Shown in pieces: positions 1 through 13,645 of a stretch of 64,000 nt of DNA. Positions within the stretch are counted from its first letter, which is position 1; each line of letters begins with the position of its first letter. A program made the position numbers and the translations under genes. The notes below the pieces were generated by a model. It was not told the DNA's origin. It saw only the letters and a list, made by a program, of their open reading frames with translations, and did no database searches. The DNA is from Zonotrichia leucophrys gambelii (Eukaryota > Chordata > Aves > Passeriformes > Passerellidae). Location of the stretch: assembly GCF_028769735.1 (NCBI RefSeq), contig NC_088171.1, forward strand, positions 97,281,412 through 97,345,411. The letters run 5' to 3'.

Positions 1-1328
1 AAACCACATCCCCACGCTCGCTGCTCACAGGACACAAAGTCTTTTTTCTCATCTACAAGTTCATAAATAAATTAGGTCTTGGACACCAGGGGAATATATA
101 AAGCAGTGGGACAAAAGACCAAGGTCAAAAGTTTTGTTTCTCACACACAATGGATTCTCTATGTAGGTATAAAAACGGCTAAAGGAAGTGGGTTCATCAG
201 AACAAGTATGATACAAGTCTGGAATTAACTTTTGGATACAAAAAGGAATGAACCTGTCACCATTTTCTCTTCTAAACATTGTAATTCTTTACTCATGCTT
301 CTTCTGGAACCTAAAGCAACTGGAAAAAAAAATATTAAAAAGTCTGAAAATTTTTGAGTGGTGGGCAGATAATGAATGAACTACAGGAGGAGGCACATGC
401 CCTAAATAAAAGGACCTAAGAACCTACACAGGATACTTTGGTGCTCTTGGTGCCAGGTTCTCCCAGCTCTTTCAGGTTTGTGAGCTCACTTTATGAGGTG
501 AGACAGACAGTGGAGCCCTCACTGTGCTGTTCCTGTACATGGTTATCAACAGAAGGAATGTGCCAGCACAGCTGAAAATATCACATTTTAAAGACTGGCC
601 TGAAGAAATGAGAGTTTTAAGGAAGAGATATGTTTTTAGATTAAGACAACCTGCATTTCCTACAAAACACTGAAAATATATATCCCTTCTTATCTATACA
701 CAAGACTGAGCTTGGTCATTTTAGTTGCCCTTTCTTGTTAACAGATGGACAGAATACCATTGATCTAAACAAAGTAAACTGTCAATAAGGCACAACAGCT
801 ATTTTTTTAAATCTTATGTTATTGATAAAACTAAACTTAATCCCTTGTCAAATTTATTTTATGACAATGAGCTTCTGACACAGTCTTTCTAACCTTTCAT
901 CTTTAGTTCTTCCATATGCAAACCCAAACCACATGCTAAAACATACACTTGTAATGAAGAAAACCTGTGGCGGTCAATCAGAGGGAAAACAAAACCATAA
1001 AATATGCAACAAAAATCAGCATGACACAAAGATGATAGATCATAATTTAGCATTTGTTGTGTTTCCTGGGAGCTTACACAGGTCTGTTTTTATTTAATTA
1101 TCACAAGAGGTAATAAAGTTAGAGGCATACCAATGGGGAACAGGTCATTACTGAGAGTTGTTAACTTCTTAATATAATCCACTGCTCTTTTAATCACTCA
1201 GCAACTAAATTAATTAGCTGTTAAAGGTTAGAAAACTTTTCCCCAAACCTAAGTAGAGTAAATAATTTCTTTCTTATATTCCACATTCTAGACACATTAT
1301 AAATAAATTGATTTTATTTCAAATTATA

Positions 1329-1351
1329 ATAACGTCATCATCATAACGTCA
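1329..1351. promoter_or_regulatory. Paired CRE/ATF half-sites (candidate)
   Basis: The nonamer ATAACGTCA occurs twice in direct orientation, at 1329-1337 and 1343-1351, with start points 14 bp apart. On the other strand each reads TGACGTTAT, a CREB/ATF half-site variant. CpG-containing motifs are scarce in this AT-rich intron, so two copies this close are notable. Function is inferred only. Confidence 0.3.
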
Positions 1352-3950
1352 CCCCAGGACAACTATTCTTTTCAATTACTGTATAAACACTTAATAGGAA
1401 TGTAACCTGAAAAGATAAAGTATCAGGTACATGATAAATACAACTTTTTCCCATACAAATACAAAATCAGTCACCTTTTCAGTACCTATGAATTCTGTCA
1501 AGTAAAGATATAAGTAAAGATATGACATGAAATTTTCATTATAAGTACTCAAGGACCTCCAAGCCACAACTGAAGACTCTTATGTGTCTTGTATGAAAAG
1601 CAACTTATACCAACAGCTACCAGCATCCTGGTAGACACATAACACAGTAACCAAGATTATTTTCTTTGAGAGAATGTGCATAAAAATTTATGTATAAAAA
1701 TTATCTTAAAATAAAAAGGAATTAGCTGCCTCACACAGCAGAGTAAGAGTGCAGAGGTATTGAATCAGATATAGCTTGTAGATACAGTCATACACAAAAT
1801 TACATAAGTGTCAAGGATTACTTGCACAAGAAACGTTTCTGCATTAAATTTCTCATTCCCCCATTGTCACTTGTTCCCACCTTACTGTCATGTTTAACAC
1901 CTACTTCTCCTTCTTTCTCCTAAACTCCTACACACTCATACACAAAGATTCTTTCATTGCTATCAACTATTTAGTCCATATGTCCAAGACATTTTTAAGA
2001 ACAGATAGTAGTTTTGGATAAGACCGGTTACTTGGAAAAAAACACTTTCTTTACTGTGCTACTCAAAAAATTGCATTTTTTCAATTTTTCTAGTACTGAA
2101 CCTGATAGCATGTATTATTACAGGCTAAGAATGCATCAAGTGCAACACACTGTACAGTTCTGATACAGCAACAGTATCATTTGATATATATGCATATATA
2201 TAACCAGATAAAAATCTAATAGCTGAAATAAAGCTAAGCTTCACTGTGAAGTTAGAATTTACGCTCTGATTCAGACTCTCTCTGTATATGTTATTTTAAA
2301 TAATTAACTACACATATGAGTCAGAAATTGGGTTTAAGTCCAGTAGATGTCTCACAAAGAAGTCAATATATTTTTACTCAGGTTTTACATTACAAGTTGG
2401 TAACTCCGTGGTCTTTTGTCCACTGGTAAACCTAATTATTTTTCACAGAGCTGAATCCTCCCTAGAAGACAAAGATATCTGAAAACACTACATTTCTCTT
2501 ATTAAGAAACAGATAAACATAGGCTAAACATTGGAAGAAAAACTTTTTAAAGAATAGTATGGATGATATTATGAAATATCAAGTGGACTTCTTTAACCTT
2601 CCCATTAAATCAGTTTTAAATATAAATTCTGAATTGAATCTGAAATTTGTTTAAAAACGTGTCTACTGTCAGCTTTTTATAGAATTAGTTTCAGGGAACA
2701 GATGGACATTTGAATATCTTCTTAAAAATGTGTATTTATGTAAGACTTTTCACAGAGAAAAAAAAAAAAAAAAGGCTGCATTTACAGAAAATATCCAACA
2801 GGGAGGTAAAAGAAAAATCCAAAAGGAGGACTGGAATGTTTCAGGCTACATTTTAAGGATTAATAAAGTATCTGTAACTGAAGATACCACCAAGCAAATA
2901 CTGTGGTAAAGCTAATTTTTGCAAACATACAGGAAGATCCACACACCTGAAGTATTCCTTGCCAGTTCCTCAGGATTTAGTTTACCTTAATCTGCTTCCA
3001 ATTTACCAGTCATACTGAAAATACACAATGTATGTCCTCAGTTACTTCATGTTCTTAGACATGAATATTTATTGGCAGTTCTCTTTTTTATGGTGGTAAA
3101 TGTTGAAATTTAGGTGTTAGATCACATTTTTTCGTATTGTTGAAATTTTTTGGAGGTGATTTATAAAAAAATCAATTTTTAATGACTTACAAAACTAGTT
3201 ATATCAAGAACATAATGAACTTCTTCAAATTTCAAGTATGCTTATGTACAAAATAATTATTGCCTAAATTCTGCTCCTGCAATGTGCTGGTCAAAAAAGC
3301 AAAATTATTATAACAATAGAGATTGGAATAAAATAAAATGCAGAGCTCAAATCTTTACAATAAAATTAATTTCTTTGCTGCCTTTTGCACAACACAATTA
3401 TCTTATATTCACTGTGTACTTCATTTTTCCTTTCCTTTATCTTTGCATTTTTATCTGCCTTTGCAAGCTAAAGAATGAACAGTTCTAATACAGTGAATCA
3501 TACATTTTCAAAGAGATTAAGCATGAATTATGAAAAAAAAAAAGAACACATAAAGCCAGTTACTTTTGCCCTTACTCAATCCAGACTTGAAAACATGACT
3601 GTGCTGACTAACACTGCATTGCTGAAGGTCAACAAGATCTAATGCCTGACTGTACTGAGAAACAAATGAAACCATTCATTGTAAGCTGCCATGAACAAGC
3701 GATAGCAAATACTTCAAACAGAAATAATGGAAAACAGTGCAGAATGAGCAAAGATATCTGCAGAAATAAAGCAACTTTTAAAGGGTTGCAACTTTTTCAT
3801 GTACCTCCAACCACCAGCACTTCTATGTAATGTACATCTCCATTCACATCATGCAAACGTGTTACTTACTACCTACTGCTGTTAAGTTCTCTTCATTTCA
3901 GATATGATTCTAAAAATGGTACATGATATTCCATTTATTAGTTCTTCTAA

Positions 3951-3955
3951 CAAGG
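3951..3955. repeat. Target-site duplication, left copy (CAAGG)
   Basis: CAAGG abuts the TG end of the LTR, and the identical pentamer follows the CA end at 4452-4456. This fixes the LTR boundaries to the base. Confidence 0.75.
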
Positions 3956-4451
3956 TGTGCTTTGTCTGGGATTAAGTTAATTTTCCTCACTGCAGCCTGC
4001 ATGATGCTGTGTTCTGGATTTATAGCCAAACACAGCAATGTTTTGGCCATTCTTGGAACAGTGTTTGCACAGAATCAATGTTTTCTCTTCTGACTACTTT
4101 GTCTCCAGCATGGGATGGCAAGAAGCTGGGAGGGAAAACAGCCTGGAACAGCTGACCCAAATTAGCCATACCACGTAACATAATGTTCAGCAAGAAGAAC
4201 TGAGACAGAGGAAGGGATTGCCCTCAAATGTGGCTGATGCTTGGTCACCAGCTGGAAAACAGTCTGCTTGTAAGAGGTTATTTCTTTTAATTGGTTTACC
4301 CCTTTTTTTCTTCATCTGTTAATTTGTCTTTATCCAATGAGTGCATTTTTCAGTTTCATTTTTCTTATTCTTTCCCCTAACCTGCTGGATTGGGAGAGTG
4401 AGTGAGTGGCTTTGTGGGTACCTGGCTGCTGGTTAGGGCCAACTCATTACA
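3956..4451 (+). mobile_element. Solo LTR of an avian ERVL-type endogenous retrovirus
   Basis: The 496-bp element begins TG and ends CA and is flanked on both sides by the 5-bp direct repeat CAAGG (3951-3955 and 4452-4456), the target-site duplication size expected of ERVL integration. Internal phrases match my memory of a widespread bird LTR family. They include the early GGATTAAGTTAATTTTC stretch, AGAAGCTGGGAGGG and ACAGCTGACCC in the middle, TTTGTCTTTATC, and a G-rich GGGAGAGTGAGTGAG near the 3' end. No gag, pol or env remnant flanks it, so it is a recombined solo LTR. Substitutions relative to the remembered family suggest it is not recent. The orientation places it antisense to DOK6. Confidence 0.85.
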
Positions 4452-4456
4452 CAAGG
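4452..4456. repeat. Target-site duplication, right copy (CAAGG)
   Basis: Direct repeat of 3951-3955, immediately 3' of the LTR terminal CA. Confidence 0.75.
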
Positions 4457-6559
4457 CTATGTAAATGTAGTTTTCAGTTCAAACTGTATTTGTATACTTA
4501 ATGTAAAACATCAGAACTCTCTTAAGAGAACCTTCTGCTACTCCACAGAGCCCACAGTGACATGCTCTCCTATATTATGAGGCTCTTACCACACTCTGTT
4601 TGTAGAACAGAGCTGAAAATCACATAACAATTGTACAGCACAAATTTCCATGCAACCAACAGCACTGTGCTTTTCATATCCAAGGATATTAGTAACTTGA
4701 CTGCAAAATCATTTCTTAAGAACTCTGTCACCTCTCTTTCCTTCAATGATATCATTAAAGCACATCAGCCCTTGTTTCCCTCAGTAACACATTACATGGA
4801 CAAGATAAACACCATATCTTTAAAAACCACATCAGTGAATGGCATTAGCTGTTCAGTAAGTGTCACAAAATTGAAGTTTGCAGTAACCAGATGATTATCA
4901 GCTGTCCTTTTGTGTTTGTTTGTTGTGTGGTGTTTTTTCTACCCTACCATCTCATCTGACACTATAATTACTCTTGTACATGAATTCAGAGAACACAGAC
5001 AAAATTTCAGTATCATAAGACACAGAGGTTTCATTACCATATATGTGGAATGCCTGCATCATCTGGAAACAGGCAAGACATCAGAGCTCTGCAAGGCTGA
5101 ACCGAGTACACCAGGCTACATTTTATCCCAACAAACACAATGCTTCTGAAGAAAAATGCAACACAAGGAAACATTATACGAAAAACGCATTAATAAGAAC
5201 ATCAATAGAAACTGGCTAAGAGAAATTCAAAAGAGAATGAAAAGTTTGTTCCTAATCTCCAAAGGGAAGAAACATCAAAAAAACCAGTGAGGCATGATAT
5301 AGTCCAGCTCTAGAAAATCAGTAAACATCAATATTTAAACCAAAACAAAGCTTTCAATAGTTTACCTGTCTGAGGCACATGTCCCCTTATATCTCTGTCA
5401 TTAACAACTGTTCATCTAACAGTAAAAATCCCTCTACTGCTATTTTCTGTATTTTTTTTTTAATTAATAAAATACAAAAGTCACTTTCAAGGGAAGGCAG
5501 GGGAGGCATTGTAGATTTCAATACAGTTTTCCAAAAGGAGATTGAACTACTTGTTTTGAAATGTAGTTCAGCTTAATCAGAAGAGTATTACAGATAACTG
5601 CTTTTATTCCAATAAAGTTGCATCAAATAAGTCCACCAAACAATACCAATTCTTTTATGAATAAAATAATTTCTGGGAAAAAGCAACTCTCCCAGGATTT
5701 CACCGCCCTCCAAATTAAACTCCAGGAGTTTACCACCCTCCTATAAAATTCCAGCTATAACTCCAGCTAAGACACACAAAAATTAAATATATATATATAT
5801 GTGCTTTTAAAGCTGTAATTGTTGAAAATCTCAGTTTTCCTATGATTACCTATATTACAGTAATAATTGTCATTAAGGTTATTTAAAACCATAACTTAGA
5901 TTATGTCTTTTTAGCTTGATTTCCATAAAGAAATAAACTACTTGGATGTTCTATCTGTCATTTTCTATTTTTAGACATTTGATTCCACAAAATGTAACTG
6001 TCCTAACTAAAATCCCTATTTATCTAGAAAATCAGGGGAAAGGTTACAATCTTATAAATATATTTTCTGCACAGAAGAAACCTAAAACAAGTTATTACTA
6101 CACAAGAAGCTACCTGATCATATTTGCAGAAATATCTTGCAGAAAGACAAAAGAGTTTAATTTTTCATTAAATCCACTCCCTCTGTGTGTTAGGCAACTT
6201 TCAGGTGAGGTCAGTTTCCACCTAGATGTGAACTACACTTATTTCCCGAAGTACTGCTTTGGGGCAGGATAAATATAGTGCAGTGGCTATGCTACAAAAA
6301 GAAATTGGCAACTTCTGCTTCAATCTAATAAAAGTGACCTGAGCATGTCTCATAAATCTAGCTTTCCCAAGGTAAAAATGGAAGCAATTTTAATTTCTGA
6401 AACCTTAGGACTAAAGTTCTACTGGACATAAGAGAGCACAAGAATTCACACAAAGCAGCTGTGAAAAGGGATAGTGCAAATCACAATTCTGCATGAGGAC
6501 CCTTAGTCCTACACAACTTCTGCTTTAGGAATGTGAGGCAACTTTTAATGTGGCCTCCT
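4457..6559. other. AT-rich intronic DNA, no gene seen
   Basis: No coding segment recognised. The open frames at 4631-4894, 4910-5149 and 5946-6272 lack family features and have ordinary AT-rich intron composition. An (AT)n tract of about seven units lies at 5787-5800. Confidence 0.55.
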
Positions 6560-7430
6560 GAATAACATCATTAACAGTGATCTTTTCTTATGGCACATGC
6601 TAGGTTTTCTGAAAAACAGCTGATCACCATGAATACAGAGGAGCAGTGATCCCTGTGTGTAGGATCCTCAGTAACCTGAGAAAGGAAAATCGAGCACACC
6701 ACTGGCAACTCCAAAGGACACTGAAGGAAAACAATGAGATGGTTGTCCATGTTGAAGACAGCCACTGAAGCAGGTAAACAAGGAAAATCTCACCAGGAAG
6801 CCATGTTCATTAAATGGGGTCATCAGGGTGTAGGACTTTTTACAAAAGAATTTGGGAATAAAGCAGAGAAAATATTTGATATTCCAGATGTTTAGGGACA
6901 GGATCAAAAATAAGCAAAAAAGAGGGATCAAGATGGATCTGGGAGGGATAAAAATGGGAAAATAGAAAAGGACAGAGGTTGGTTGCATGTAAAGGGGTTG
7001 CTCAGCATGTCTGAACCTTGTGCTACACCATGGCCCACCCTATCTCCTGACTACGTGTGGGTGCACCCTCAGGTCTGAGCATGCACATGTGGGAGCCAGT
7101 GAACTTCAAGCTGGACTTGTCTGCAAGCACAGGGTGAGGTCTGAGTGCCAGCAACTCACGTGGGACCATGAATGTCAGGGGCTCACAGGTCCAAGAGCTG
7201 CAAGTGGGGAGACTGAGGTTCTAGGAGTCATCTAAAGCACAGGTAAAGAGTTTAAGACCAGGTACAGGAGAGCAGAGACTTGTAATGTCCTGTGCACATG
7301 TGCTGAACAGCTCCTCTGTGCTTCCCTGGCAACATGAATGAAAATACGACTGCGACAGAAGATCTTCTGTGCAGGTGAACAAGAAATGTTAAGTGCAACC
7401 AAAGCAGAGTGTTTCAATGCAGCAGTTATG
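6560..7430. repeat. Possible degenerate interspersed repeat, unclassified
   Basis: Composition shifts here: more G and C, a purine-rich run (6880-6990), and then CA/TG-rich phrases such as GGTGAGGTCTGAGTGCCAG and GGGGAGACTGAGGTTC. These read like old avian LTR or satellite-like sequence rather than the surrounding unique DNA. I cannot assign it to a named family. Several short open frames fall in it (6668-6988, 7020-7235), none with a recognisable product. Confidence 0.3.
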
Positions 7431-10400
7431 TGTGCTCATGAGGATGAAGTTATTCAGATATTCTACTGCGGTGCCATTCACTCTGGATAGAGAGAAAAGA
7501 TTACAAGCAATGGTAGTTATGTCAGGGTCTTGCTAAAAATTAAATTTGGATAAATATATATCTAACTGCATTTCTAGTCATTCTAATCAAATGACTCACC
7601 ATATAAAATACCCTGCTATATTCAATTATAAAAGTTAGTTTTCTTTGCTTACATCTCTAGTGTCTTCAGTAATCATTAATAACCCTACTGGAAATGGCTG
7701 AGGTTTACTCTTTTGCCAATGACTTGGGTAGAAAATGTGTAGTCTACAAGTGTCATGACTTACAATGGAAAATTTCAATTTTCATAAGAAATCACAATTT
7801 TTCGTTTAGAAAACTGTTCCAAGTCACCTAAAAACATCCTACCTGCAACTCAAACCATCCTGAAGCCAGAGTTAACAGGTTTTTCAGTCTAGAACTAGCC
7901 TGGTGAGGTGATATAGATATCAAAGCTTTCAAATTCAACTCAGAAATACATTTAGACATCTCAAAACTTCAGGAACAACCTAGAAATCCTGGAAAACCTA
8001 GATACCAGGTCTTCGTTTTGATGAAGATGCTCTTTAGATAAAGCTCCCAGGAGCTTGGATTTAAGAATGTGTAGAATTTTCAAGAAGAGAGAGGGTCTCA
8101 AAAGCCTACTTACAAGTTTGAAATGAAACATTTTTTTCTATAAATAAACTTCTAGAATTTCAATTCTGCAGAAAATGCCAGCTGCTCCTTCCACTACAGA
8201 TTTTTTTTTCTCTTCCTATTAGTTTCTAGTTTGGAGTACTGAGCAGCACTTTCCTTTCAAACTCTGGGGAAATAGAAATCTCTGTAAAGTATGATACTTG
8301 CTGATATACCCCTCAAGATAAAATTAGACTGCGAATCTCCTGAAATATTTTCCACAGCTCTTTGAAAATTTGCTTAAAAATGCATTAAGTATATGTAAAT
8401 TCATAAACACATACACCATGTCTATTCACATAAACACATATGATAGGTATACATTTTTGTCCAATGGCTAGTGACTGATCCACTGGAATGATTCCATTCC
8501 TCTGCTTTGGCTACCTCCTAAAACTTTCATTACCTCCTCCCCTCCTTCATTTGATGCAAATATGTGGTCTTAGAGTGAAAAGTTCAACTTCTGTGCATTT
8601 GTGTTTGATTATGGTAATGGTTGCAAATACACAGATTGAAGAATTTTTTTTTCTCAGTGGCTAACGCAAAAGAGTGCTGTGTACCTCCATCTGTCACTGA
8701 CATGAAATGTGACCTTTTTAGATACAGTTTCTTCATCTGTAAAATGAAAATTGTATTAACCTACTGTACATCAGAACATTAATTTAATTAACGCTTTGGG
8801 AAAGAAAGCTTAGAAACAGATGAAAAGCACTTACAAGTAGAAGTAATATAACTGCTACAAATCAAGAGATATTTGGAATGAATATATTAATCCAACTGTT
8901 TTTAACATCAGGATTCATGTAGAAAAGGGATATGAAATTCCTATTGATTATTCCAGTCTTTTCTTAAAACATCTGGTGATTTCTTGCACTTTTGGCACTG
9001 ATACTTCCATAACTGTATCCTGAATAATACTGACTATTTGTAGTAGCTGCATTGCTAAATAAATTCATAAATAAGGAGAAGCAAAGACAGCAAAGCCTCA
9101 TACAGAAGTAGGCCTTCTATTTATGACTTTCTAATAATTTCCACAGCAACATGTGGCAGTCTCATAAACATAGACATCAAGAAATCATGACATCTTGGGT
9201 TTGAATAAAAGCCACAGTCCAGAAGTGGAAATGCTAATAAAACCTAACAGAAACTTCCATGAAACCTGCTAAAATAATTAAAAGCCACTTAAATAATCTC
9301 TAACCATTTTTGGACAAGCTCTTATAGATTACCTCCACTTGGAGAAATACCACTGCATTCTTACCAATCCATGGTTTTCACACTCATTTAGCGGACATTA
9401 CACAAATGTTAAAGGATGATCTCTAAGTTTCTGACAGGTATTATTTCCATTATTAGAGCCCATTATTGCTATTACATTTATTTCCCAGGTTAATAAAAAT
9501 AATTAATATTTATTTTAATATTGAGCAATACTAAAATCCAAAAATTATGATAATATATTCTGAAAAATGTCCCTGGAAGGCTCTTCACAAGAAACGAAGT
9601 CAAATTAACATAACACAATAAATTAAAATTATAGTTAGATAGTAATGTATTATTTACACCCTGAAGAAGAGCACCTTGAACCCATATATATAGATTCTCA
9701 AACTGTTGCTTCTCTCACTGCAATTATCATATTCCCTTTGTTACTGTCTCCTTTTACTTCCACTTAAATTTCACCGTAGTTTGTGTTTTGAATTTTAAAG
9801 CATATGTTTGCAAGCATATGAAGAAAAACTGTCACAAACAACAACAGAGTCTGGGTCTCATGCTTCATAAAGCATGAAAAAAATTACCTCCACCTTGGAA
9901 AGCAGTCCAGATTGTAAATATACAAATAGCATCTAAATTTTTCAGAACAACTATGAAACATATACTTGCTTGTGCATTTGTACATGCTGTTGGTTGACTA
10001 CTGTTGACTGACTGTTGGTCTAATAGTAAAAAAATTACCTATCCAAGGTGAAGGAGAATTAGTTTTTTAACAGAGTTCTGTACTTCAACAAGTTAGTGAT
10101 GTGGAATTGGTGGGCTTATTACAGGATCTAGCGAACAGATCTAACAGTGGAAACCTGTCTGGCAGATTCAGCCATTTGGACCTTTCCATGATGAAGAAGG
10201 AGCTGACACTGACTTCTACAGAAAAAATGTAATACTTAGTTCCTCAAGATATTTAGACCAATGCATCACTTTAAATTACTTACATACCCAAAAAATTAAA
10301 ATTAGTATTTTCACAAAAAAAAAAAAAATAGGTAGGATTTGTCCTTTATTTTACAACTCAGTTTCTCTTTTATTTGTCAATATTTTACTTATGCTTTTTA

Positions 10401-12988
10401 TAACTTAGTCTAGAACATTTCCCAGTATAACACTTTCAACTGATTTTCCTCTTAGTCTGAATGACATCTACTGTGTTAATTACTATCCGAATCCAAAGGG
10501 GAAGGCAAATAGGGAGGGAAACGTAAAAATATGAGTCAGTAACTCTAGTGAAGTTTTAATCACCAGTTTAAAATTGAAAATTCAAGAGGTAGAAAAGATA
10601 ATAAATAAAAAATGTTCTAGCACTATCACACAATAATTAATGTGGGCATGCAGTAACTAAACCAAATTTCTTGAGATGCCCTAAGGCAGGCAAAAAGTAA
10701 TACCCAATATCCTTTGATCCATTTTGTGAAAGTTTTACTGCACTTTTTGAGCAGAACTTAAACTTGTGCTCTGCTCCACAAGTAAAATCCAGAAGCCAAA
10801 ACGCAGGATCTCTTACCCCAGGTAAGCATTAATTAAAATTTTTTAAATAAAAAATAACCAGGTGATCAACACCAACATAACTTCAGACTGCCACCCTGCT
10901 GAATTTATAGCTACACACAACTCTGAGCAAGAGTAAGAATGAAGCCTCAATTCATCACAGTTTCAACAATAACACATTTCTTATGTCATCACTGCCCTGG
11001 TTTTAGATTTCTTAAACCATTGCTTCTTCAGGAACTGGAACTGAGTGCTTTTTTCTGCCCAACCAATGTAGCCCCTTCAATTCCACAATGTAGCGGACTG
11101 AAACCTCACTGTTCCAATTCCCTTTGGCTTTGTCTGGTTTTGGAAGTACCCAGCAGAGCATGAAAAGTGTTCCTTCTCTCACAGAGCCAACTTCCTCCAA
11201 AGAGTGATTATTTGTTTGCTAGGTACATTTCTTATGACAGTTTTATGCTTACATATACAAATGATAATAACATGTTTTCCAGAAGTATCTACAAAGGATA
11301 ATGAGGGTAAATGATGACAAACTTCATACACTTTTATTGGGAACCTCGGAACCACTGCTTGGCACAGGTTTATTACTCTGACCAATGCTGAGATATTTTA
11401 CCAGAGATATGCATCTGTTGATGATCTCAATGTAAGGCTTATCATCACTCCTTTGCTAAAATATACATCCCTGTTTAGAAAAAAAATCCCAAAGTACCTA
11501 TTGGTCTATTCAGAAGCATCAAATTGCTTCCATTATTTACCTGCAATTGTGTACAAAACAACGAAGACAGCTAAGTATGAGTCACACTAATCATATAAAG
11601 AGGATAATACTTGCAGCAGTAATGAGACATATGATAAGGAACAATAGGAATTGTGATTTTACTTGGGAAAAAATCTAATAAAAAAGTCTCTCAGAATTAA
11701 ATTATAGTCTATTACATAGCACAGAGCTTTTCAAAATTGCAAAACTGCTGTCTTTATTTTATTATTCACCCTGAACTAGCAGCTCTCATAAACTTTCCAA
11801 ATTCAATTGCTCCTACCCCAGCCCAATCTTCCCATCCAATTTGCATTAATCCAATCACAGCACTGAGTGGTTCCCTTGTGAGAATGCAGGCCCTTAAAAG
11901 AAAAGACTAGATGTATTTAAAGTACTTAACAAAGGCATCCCACTTTCCTTAAGGAAATAAAATTAACAATCTAGAAAACTTTATATGGTGAAATTTTAGT
12001 GACTATCTCTATATTTGTGTGTTTGAAGTCAGTAGAATTGCTATTAATAGATAAGTCACATAAACAGTCACATCAGCATTCTTGTTCAAAACTCCTATAG
12101 GTTTCTAGCAACCCATGAACCAAGACAAACCATAAACAGCAATGCAAAACCAGCTAAGCCTCCAAAGAAAGAACATACATGAAAGTACCTGGGGATGGGA
12201 ACGGCCTCAGACAAAGAAAATGCACAAGGATACTATCCTGACACACAGCAAGAGAAGCTGCAACTGCAGTTTTCTGAGGCATGCTGCACCTCAAAACCCC
12301 ACAGCACTGAACTTCATCCTCAGGAACCAAGTCTGGCACATGTGGTCAAGAATGACAGAGGCAATCATTGAGTTTTCTTCTCCCTTCATTCACTAATTCA
12401 ATGCACTTGTATAATAAGTAGACCTGGTGCTAGAATTTGCAAAAAGTACAACCACATCCTTTTCAGGCAGGCAGAAGTCAAACTCAGGAAAAAAGTGTGA
12501 CATGGTAGGTAGTCTCATTAAAGGTTCCCTTTCAAACCCAAGGATTTAGAATATCTCTGAATGTAAGCAGCTGCATGTTCTGCTGGACTTAGAGTTCTCC
12601 AGGCTACCCATGGGTCAGGTCACACTTTGGAATATGTAAAGAAGGATGAATAAACTTCCAGAAATGGCTTTTCACACGTTTAGCTTAAATGTTTAACTTT
12701 TTGCATTATGCTGTTATCTTGAGAGCACAGAAATCATGACGAGTAGTAGTAAAATGAGAAAAAGCAGAAGACACTATAGACATCACAAAATTGACATCAT
12801 CTTGATTGTACCCGTAGTTAGGCTGCTATCTAATACAGGCTAAAAAGCTTTCATAGCTCCTTTCCAAGAGAAATACTAGAGGAAGAACAGACATTAAATC
12901 TTCCTGAATTAAGTTTCTTTTTATCCTGACTTTGCATTGTGAATTGGAATGGCCTTTCACTCTGCCATCATCAATGGCCTTCATTATG

Positions 12989-13018
12989 AATTCAATTTAA
13001 TTGAATTCAATTTAATTG
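12989..13018. repeat. 15-bp perfect tandem duplication
   Basis: AATTCAATTTAATTG is repeated exactly twice, at 12989-13003 and 13004-13018. The unit is rich in TTAATT/AATTGAATT, which resembles homeodomain core sites. It is most simply a small replication-slippage duplication. Confidence 0.9.
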
Positions 13019-13613
13019 TGTAAGAAAAATGAGTGTTTTTATTTGCTGCCTTGTTTCTATGATATAAATTCCTGGAACCAGTTAATACTTGTAATGAGAG
13101 CATCCCTCTGTTAGTACTTAACCTACTGACTTAAACCCCCTCACGTGCCTGTACTGTCATCCTCATGAGTGCTCCAGCAGAGAACATGTTGTGTAAGCAA
13201 AGCAGCAACCCTGGACTGATTCAGCCTCGAAATTCTTTATACAATTACCACACAAAAAATAGAGCTTGTATAAACCTAAAATCTCAGGAGAAGTTTAGCT
13301 TTTTAAAAAGCATATTTCAATTCCATGTAACAAATCTCTTGAAGTCTTGGAGAAATGTAAGAACAAATCAACTGGGACCAGATGAGAGAATATATGAAGT
13401 GATAATATGGAAAATATAGTCAGTATATGTGGTCCAAGAAAATGCCCATAATAGTTTGAAAAAAGTTTCCAACATGTTTTCTGTCTTCTAGGTGAGTAAT
13501 TAATATTTCTGCCATTTCTGTTGTTTCCTGCTACTGAAATACTTTGGTGATGAATAACTGATGTGCTTAGGGTCAGGTATTGTACCTGAGTGGAAAAATT
13601 ATAAACATTATAT

Positions 13614-13645
13614 TATTAGTAGTATTAGTATTAGTATTAGTATTT
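13614..13645. repeat. ATTAGT hexanucleotide microsatellite
   Basis: About four tandem units of ATTAGT/TAGTAT after a short TAGTAG interruption, ending in a T-rich stretch. Confidence 0.85.

Larger units (their letters stand above)
1..3955. other. AT-rich intronic DNA, no gene seen
   Basis: Unique-looking AT-rich sequence with stop codons in all frames. It contains a 16-base A run at 2758-2773, an 18-bp AT-rich palindrome centred on TGCA at 2184-2201, and two ATAACGTCA direct repeats at 1329-1351. The short open frames near 3282-3488 and 3642-3830 have no recognisable domain and are probably chance. Confidence 0.6.
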
